Source of the DNA: Gemmatimonadota bacterium
GTDB taxonomy: Bacteria > Gemmatimonadota > Gemmatimonadetes > Gemmatimonadales > Gemmatimonadaceae
Direction of reading: 5' to 3'
DNA: 10,526 nucleotides
NCBI GenBank assembly: GCA_003131365.1
Contig: PKVB01000201.1
Location: 8,270 to 18,795 of the forward strand
Below are positions 7,470 to 10,526 of this stretch, in pieces. Every line of letters begins with the position of its first letter. Position 1 is the stretch's first letter. A program made the translations under genes and the position numbers. Below the pieces are notes generated by a model that was not told where the DNA came from, did no database searches, and was given only the letters and a program-made list of their open reading frames with translations.

Positions 7470-8387
7470 CTACGCGTCTCTGATGGGAGGCGGCGCATCC
7501 TTGGTGATGCGCCGCACTACGCCGCCGTTATCGGCGAGGAGCTTCTCGGCCTCCTTGCGCGAGACTCCCTTCTTCTGCATCACGATCGCGAGCTTGACGC
7601 TCTTGTCCGCGCGCTCGATAAGCTTCGCTGCTTCGTCTCGCGAAACTCCCGTGACTTCCATCACGATGCGCTGGCTCCGATCGATCAGCTTGTTGTTCGT
7701 CGCGCGGAGATCCACCATCAGATTGCCGTACGTCTTGCCAAGTCGGATCATGGCGCCGGTCGTGATGGTGTTGAGCACGAGCTTGGTCGCGGTGCCGGCC
7801 TTCATGCGCGTCGATCCGGTGACGACCTCCGGGCCGACGATCGGCAGCATCGTCACGTCGACTTTCGCCACCAGATCCGCGGGCGGCGGCGAGCACGCGA
7901 CGATTCCGGTTTTCGCACCGAGCGCGGCGGCCCGCTCGAGGGCCGCGCGAACGTAGGGCGTCGTGCCGGATGCAGCGATCCCGATTACGAAGTCTTTCTT
8001 GTTCACGCCGTGCTCATCCATAGCCAGCGCGCCATTCTGGACGATGTCCTCGGCTCCTTCCTGCGAGCGCGTCAGCGCCGGCAGTCCGCCGGCGATTATG
8101 CCCTGCACCATTTCCGGTTTGGTGCCGAAGGTCGGCGGACACTCGCTTGCGTCGAGCACTCCCAGTCGTCCTGAGGTACCGGCCCCGACGTAGAACAATC
8201 GTCCTCCGGAACGAAACGTTGCTTCGGCAAGCTCGATTGCGCGGGCGATCTGCTCCCGCTGTGTCGCGACAACTTCGGGAACTCTGCGATCTTCCGCGTT
8301 TATCATGTCTACGATCTCGAGGGCTGACGCGAGATCGATCGAGACGGTACGCGGGTTGCGGCGCTCCGTTTCGCGAGGGTCCAACAT
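7470..8387 (-). CDS. murQ: N-acetylmuramic acid 6-phosphate etherase
   Basis: Lyase that cleaves the lactyl ether of MurNAc-6-phosphate to GlcNAc-6-phosphate and D-lactate, joining wall recycling to amino-sugar metabolism. The 305-residue protein has the SIS sugar-phosphate fold: VGAGTSGRLG (67-76), DASECPPTFG (79-88), SQEGAEDIV (108-116), IAASGTTPYV (137-146) and TGSTRMKAGTATKLVLN (190-206). Glu82 and Glu113 match the catalytic Glu83 and Glu114 of the E. coli enzyme. Residues ~247-292 form the C-terminal helical UBA-like part. I chose the ATG at 8387 by length match to E. coli MurQ (298); a TTG at 8453 would add 22 residues that match nothing in the family. First gene of the recycling operon, divergent from the 8465 gene. 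No MurR-type regulator is adjacent in the window. Confidence 0.95.
   Translation of the reverse strand: MLDPRETERRNPRTVSIDLASALEIVDMINAEDRRVPEVVATQREQIARAIELAEATFRSGGRLFYVGAGTSGRLGVLDASECPPTFGTKPEMVQGIIAGGLPALTRSQEGAEDIVQNGALAMDEHGVNKKDFVIGIAASGTTPYVRAALERAAALGAKTGIVACSPPPADLVAKVDVTMLPIVGPEVVTGSTRMKAGTATKLVLNTITTGAMIRLGKTYGNLMVDLRATNNKLIDRSQRIVMEVTGVSRDEAAKLIERADKSVKLAIVMQKKGVSRKEAEKLLADNGGVVRRITKDAPPPIRDA
7490..7515 (-). repeat. Inverted repeat near the murQ-anmK junction
   Basis: Two perfect 10-bp arms, 7490-7499 (GCGGCGCATC) and 7506-7515 (GATGCGCCGC), flank a 6-nt loop. In the operon mRNA the hairpin would sit in the last codons of murQ (encoding RRITKDAPP) and end about 21 nt before the anmK start codon. 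No U-run follows, so termination is unlikely. It could affect anmK translation or mRNA processing, or it may be chance in GC-rich coding sequence. Confidence 0.6.
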
Positions 8388-8464
8388 CAATGCGTAGCCG
8401 AGCGGTGAGTCACGACCAAACTTACCCGACGCCTCGCGCGAATTGCAAGACAACTTGGAGCAAC
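8388..8464. promoter_or_regulatory. Divergent intergenic region between murQ and the 8465 gene
   Basis: This 77-bp gap should contain the recycling-operon 5' signals and those of the plus-strand secreted-protein gene, since both start here in opposite directions. TTGGAG at 8455-8460, 4 nt before the ATG at 8465, is the probable ribosome site of the plus-strand gene. I could not find a convincing -35/-10 pair on either strand. The region label rests on gene arrangement only. Confidence 0.4.
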
Positions 8465-9160
8465 ATGACGAGACGTTTTTCTCTGGCGATATTGACGTTG
8501 ATGTTCAGCGCGGCAACGCTCAGTGCGCAGATGCCGCGGCGGCCGAGCGCGTACACGAATGATCCCGGCTTCTGGATTACCGCCGGAATTTCCGGATTCC
8601 GGGCCAATGTGGTCAACGACGGGGTATCCGCGAGCAAGTGGGACTTCGGCAACTCCACGAACTTTGCGTATCGCGGATCGATAGAGAAGGGAGGAAACAA
8701 CGGCTCATCGTTCGGTGTGGCGGGAAGCTGGTCGCACGTGCCCTTCGTCTACACATCGACCGGTGTATTCCCTCCGGCCGGTGGGTGCGCGGGTACTTTG
8801 AGCTGCGAAGCACATCTCGACTTGATGACTCTCGTCGCGACGTTTCATTCGGGAGGTGGAATCGGCTTCCATCAGGTTCTGGAGCTCAACGGTGGAGTCG
8901 TTGCTTACAGGAATCTGAAGCGCAAATCCGACGGCGCGAAGCTGACGCCGAGCGGCGGAAACGTCGACCCATTGTTTGCTCTTGGATACGGGTTCGGCTA
9001 CGGACTCAGTGATCGCACCAACCTCGATATCATCTCGGACTACTCGTTCGCGATCCATGAGAGAAAGGACTTGTCGAGCGGCAACAGCAATACGAACAGC
9101 ATGCCCGGGCTGCGGGCATTGCTTCGCATGGGATTCGGCGGCAGCACGACGCGCCGCTAG
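8465..9160 (+). CDS. Secreted hypothetical protein, probable small outer-membrane beta-barrel
   Basis: I do not recognise the family. The 231-residue product has a clear Sec signal peptide (MTRRFSLAILTLMFSAATLSA, probable cleavage after residue 21). The mature part is rich in Gly, aromatic and polar residues in alternating stretches that look like amphipathic beta strands, such as GFWITAGISGFRA (35-47), SSFGVAGSWSHV (81-92), LMTLVATFHSGGGIGF (120-135) and LFALGYGFGYGLS (170-182). This pattern suits a small outer-membrane barrel. Cys108 and Cys114 could form a loop disulfide. It does not end in the classical C-terminal Phe/Tyr signature; the tail is GSTTRR. The ATG at 8465 is supported by TTGGAG just upstream and by the signal peptide. 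It is divergent from murQ and 80 nt before the transpeptidase gene, with which it may be co-transcribed. Function unknown. Confidence 0.82.
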   Translation: MTRRFSLAILTLMFSAATLSAQMPRRPSAYTNDPGFWITAGISGFRANVVNDGVSASKWDFGNSTNFAYRGSIEKGGNNGSSFGVAGSWSHVPFVYTSTGVFPPAGGCAGTLSCEAHLDLMTLVATFHSGGGIGFHQVLELNGGVVAYRNLKRKSDGAKLTPSGGNVDPLFALGYGFGYGLSDRTNLDIISDYSFAIHERKDLSSGNSNTNSMPGLRALLRMGFGGSTTRR

Positions 9161-9240
9161 GCAACACCGCCAACGTTAACGCCGCGGTACGCCATTCGTC
9201 CGCAGATCCGGCTGCCGGCAGGTGACACGCGGGGCGCGAC

Positions 9241-10526
9241 GTGGATAGACTTCACGCTCGCACCCTCAGGAGATTCGCTCTGAAAAAGAAACTGGTTCTC
9301 GCCACGGCGATCGTCACTGGGTCCGCCTGGCTCCTGGCCGCAACGCCTTCCACACGCCAGGTGGCAGGCGATCCCGCAATACCAAAACGCGTCCCCGCCG
9401 TTTTTCCGGCCGGCTGGCGCTTTCCGGCCGGGGCTCGCGCGACGTTCGCTCCACACGCAATCGTCGCCAGCAACAATCGCCTCGCCGCCCAGGTTGGCGC
9501 GCAAGTGATGAAGCAGGGCGGAAACGCAGTCGATGCCGCGGTCGCGACCGGCTTTGCGCTAGCCGTCACGTTTCCGGAGGCGGGAAATCTCGGTGGCGGC
9601 GGCTACATGGTGATTCGAATGGCGGACGGCCGCACCGACGCCCTCGATTATCGGGAGACGGCGCCTCTGGCCGCGACGCGCGATATGTACGTTGGCGCGA
9701 ACGGCAAGCTGAACGGAGAGAGCACGATCGGGCCGAAGGCGTCGGGCGTCCCGGGCGCCGTCGCCGGAATGATCGAAGCGCATCGCAAGTACGGCGTGCT
9801 GCCGATCTCGAGAGTGCTCGCTCCCGCGATAAGTCTCGCTTCAGAAGGTTTCATCGTCGACTCGACGCTGAATCGTTCGCTCGCGAGCGAGAAATATCGA
9901 ATCGGCGGCTTCGCCGGGAAGTCGGTCTTTTTTCCAAACGGCGCGCCTCCAGCCATCGGATCGCGATTCGTCCAGCCGCAGCTGGCGCGCACGCTCAGGC
10001 TGATCGCCAGCTCGGGGTCACGGGATTTCTATCGCGGCAGCATCGCCGACTCGATCGTCGCCGAGATGCGGCGGAACGGCGGGCTCATCACGAAGGAAGA
10101 TCTCGCTCGCTACCAGCCGGTATGGCGCCAGCCGTTACGAAGCAGCTATCGCGGCTATTCGCTGATCTCGATGCCGCCATCTTCGTCCGGCGGGACCACG
10201 ATAACCGAGATGTTGAACATCCTCGAGGCGTACGGACCAACGTCGCCATTCGGGAGCGCCGAGCGAATCCACGCGCTCGCGTCCGCATCCCAGCGCGCGT
10301 TCATCGACCGCAACTCGAAGCTGGGCGACCCCGCGTTCGTCAGGATTCCGCTCGCGACGCTGACGAGCAAGGGTTACGCGAGGGCGGTCGCGAAGAGCAT
10401 CTCGCGGGATCATGCCGACGCGACGACACGGCTCGCGTCGCAGCTGCGAGAGGGAAATGAGACGACGCACTACTCGGTCGTGGATGTGGCTGGAAACGCC
10501 GTCGCGACGACTACGACGCTCAATGA
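9241..10526 (+). CDS. ggt: Gamma-glutamyltranspeptidase precursor (3' end cut by window edge)
   Basis: Ntn-hydrolase of the GGT family. It is exported, then self-cleaves into large and small subunits, and hydrolyses or transfers gamma-glutamyl groups, e.g. from glutathione. The 428 visible residues cover the signal peptide, large subunit and start of the small subunit. Seen are NNRLAAQVGAQVMKQGGNAVDAAVATGFAL (split around residues 79-108), EAGNLGGGGYMV (113-124), the DYRETAP block (133-139), and near the end TTHYSVVD, where Thr408 is the autoprocessing and catalytic nucleophile. The protein is cut 20 residues later, so the GSSMxP-type oxyanion region cannot be checked. The only standard start after the in-frame stop at 9223 is GTG 9241. 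However, AGGAG at 9268-9272 sits 7 nt before an in-frame CTG at 9280, which would give a cleaner signal peptide beginning KKKLVLATAIV. Physiological substrate unknown. Confidence 0.93.
   Translation, partial: MDRLHARTLRRFALKKKLVLATAIVTGSAWLLAATPSTRQVAGDPAIPKRVPAVFPAGWRFPAGARATFAPHAIVASNNRLAAQVGAQVMKQGGNAVDAAVATGFALAVTFPEAGNLGGGGYMVIRMADGRTDALDYRETAPLAATRDMYVGANGKLNGESTIGPKASGVPGAVAGMIEAHRKYGVLPISRVLAPAISLASEGFIVDSTLNRSLASEKYRIGGFAGKSVFFPNGAPPAIGSRFVQPQLARTLRLIASSGSRDFYRGSIADSIVAEMRRNGGLITKEDLARYQPVWRQPLRSSYRGYSLISMPPSSSGGTTITEMLNILEAYGPTSPFGSAERIHALASASQRAFIDRNSKLGDPAFVRIPLATLTSKGYARAVAKSISRDHADATTRLASQLREGNETTHYSVVDVAGNAVATTTTLN

Noticed and set aside
7188..8174. Plus-strand open frame of 328 codons opposite anmK and murQ
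   Set aside because: Antisense to two enzymes whose active-site motifs are intact; its composition is shadow-like.
8388..8464. Sigma-70-like promoter for murQ (TTGCAA with a distant TAAGTT on the minus strand)
   Set aside because: Only partial matches to both boxes; not strong enough to list as a promoter.
9161..9240. Possible terminator between the 8465 gene and ggt (ACCGC and GCGGT arms near 9165-9188)
   Set aside because: Only five base pairs with a long loop and no T-run; read-through into ggt is equally likely.
9403..9431. 11-bp direct repeat TTTCCGGCCGG at 9403-9413 and 9421-9431
   Set aside because: It encodes a short FPAG repeat, six residues apart, in the N-terminal linker of the transpeptidase; it is too short and GC-rich to argue for a mobile or regulatory element.

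Overview
The window is a high-GC, densely packed bacterial chromosomal segment. It holds eight protein-coding genes, two of them cut by the window edges. No RNA genes, insertion sequences, phage genes, CRISPR arrays or defence genes were seen. The gene content points to a diderm bacterium: an AmpG-type muropeptide permease, a probable lipoprotein amidase, and a secreted glycine- and aromatic-rich protein that looks like a small outer-membrane barrel. The overall style (frequent GTG/TTG starts, proline-rich lipoprotein linkers, a Peptidase-MA-like secreted protein) resembles soil Gemmatimonadota, but that placement is an inference and was not tested by any search.

Layout. Positions 1-2526 (minus strand) carry a two-gene envelope unit: a multidomain N-acetylmuramoyl-L-alanine amidase, then, overlapping by 4 nt, a secreted HExxH zinc metallopeptidase that runs off the left edge. 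A 150-bp divergent region separates this unit from a plus-strand PP2C serine/threonine phosphatase (2677-3510). The 3' end of the phosphatase gene overlaps the last gene of the next operon tail-to-tail by 28 nt.

The centre of the window (8387 down to 3483, minus strand) is a tight four-gene operon in the order murQ, anmK, nagZ, ampG. Together these encode uptake and breakdown of the sugar part of recycled peptidoglycan. AmpG imports GlcNAc-anhydroMurNAc (with or without peptides), NagZ removes GlcNAc, AnmK opens and phosphorylates anhydroMurNAc to MurNAc-6-phosphate, and MurQ removes the lactyl ether to give GlcNAc-6-phosphate. Spacings are 1 nt, -4 nt and 33 nt, so co-transcription is very likely. 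The peptide-trimming enzymes (AmpD, LdcA) and NagA/NagB are not in the window.

The right part (8465-10526, plus strand) is transcribed divergently from murQ. It contains a secreted probable beta-barrel protein of unknown function and then a gamma-glutamyltranspeptidase precursor, which is cut by the window end about 20 codons after its catalytic threonine.

I found no clearly novel system. The items most worth checking are the compact recycling operon, the two-domain NagZ, a perfect 13-bp hairpin inside nagZ, and a possible CTG start for the gamma-glutamyltranspeptidase.
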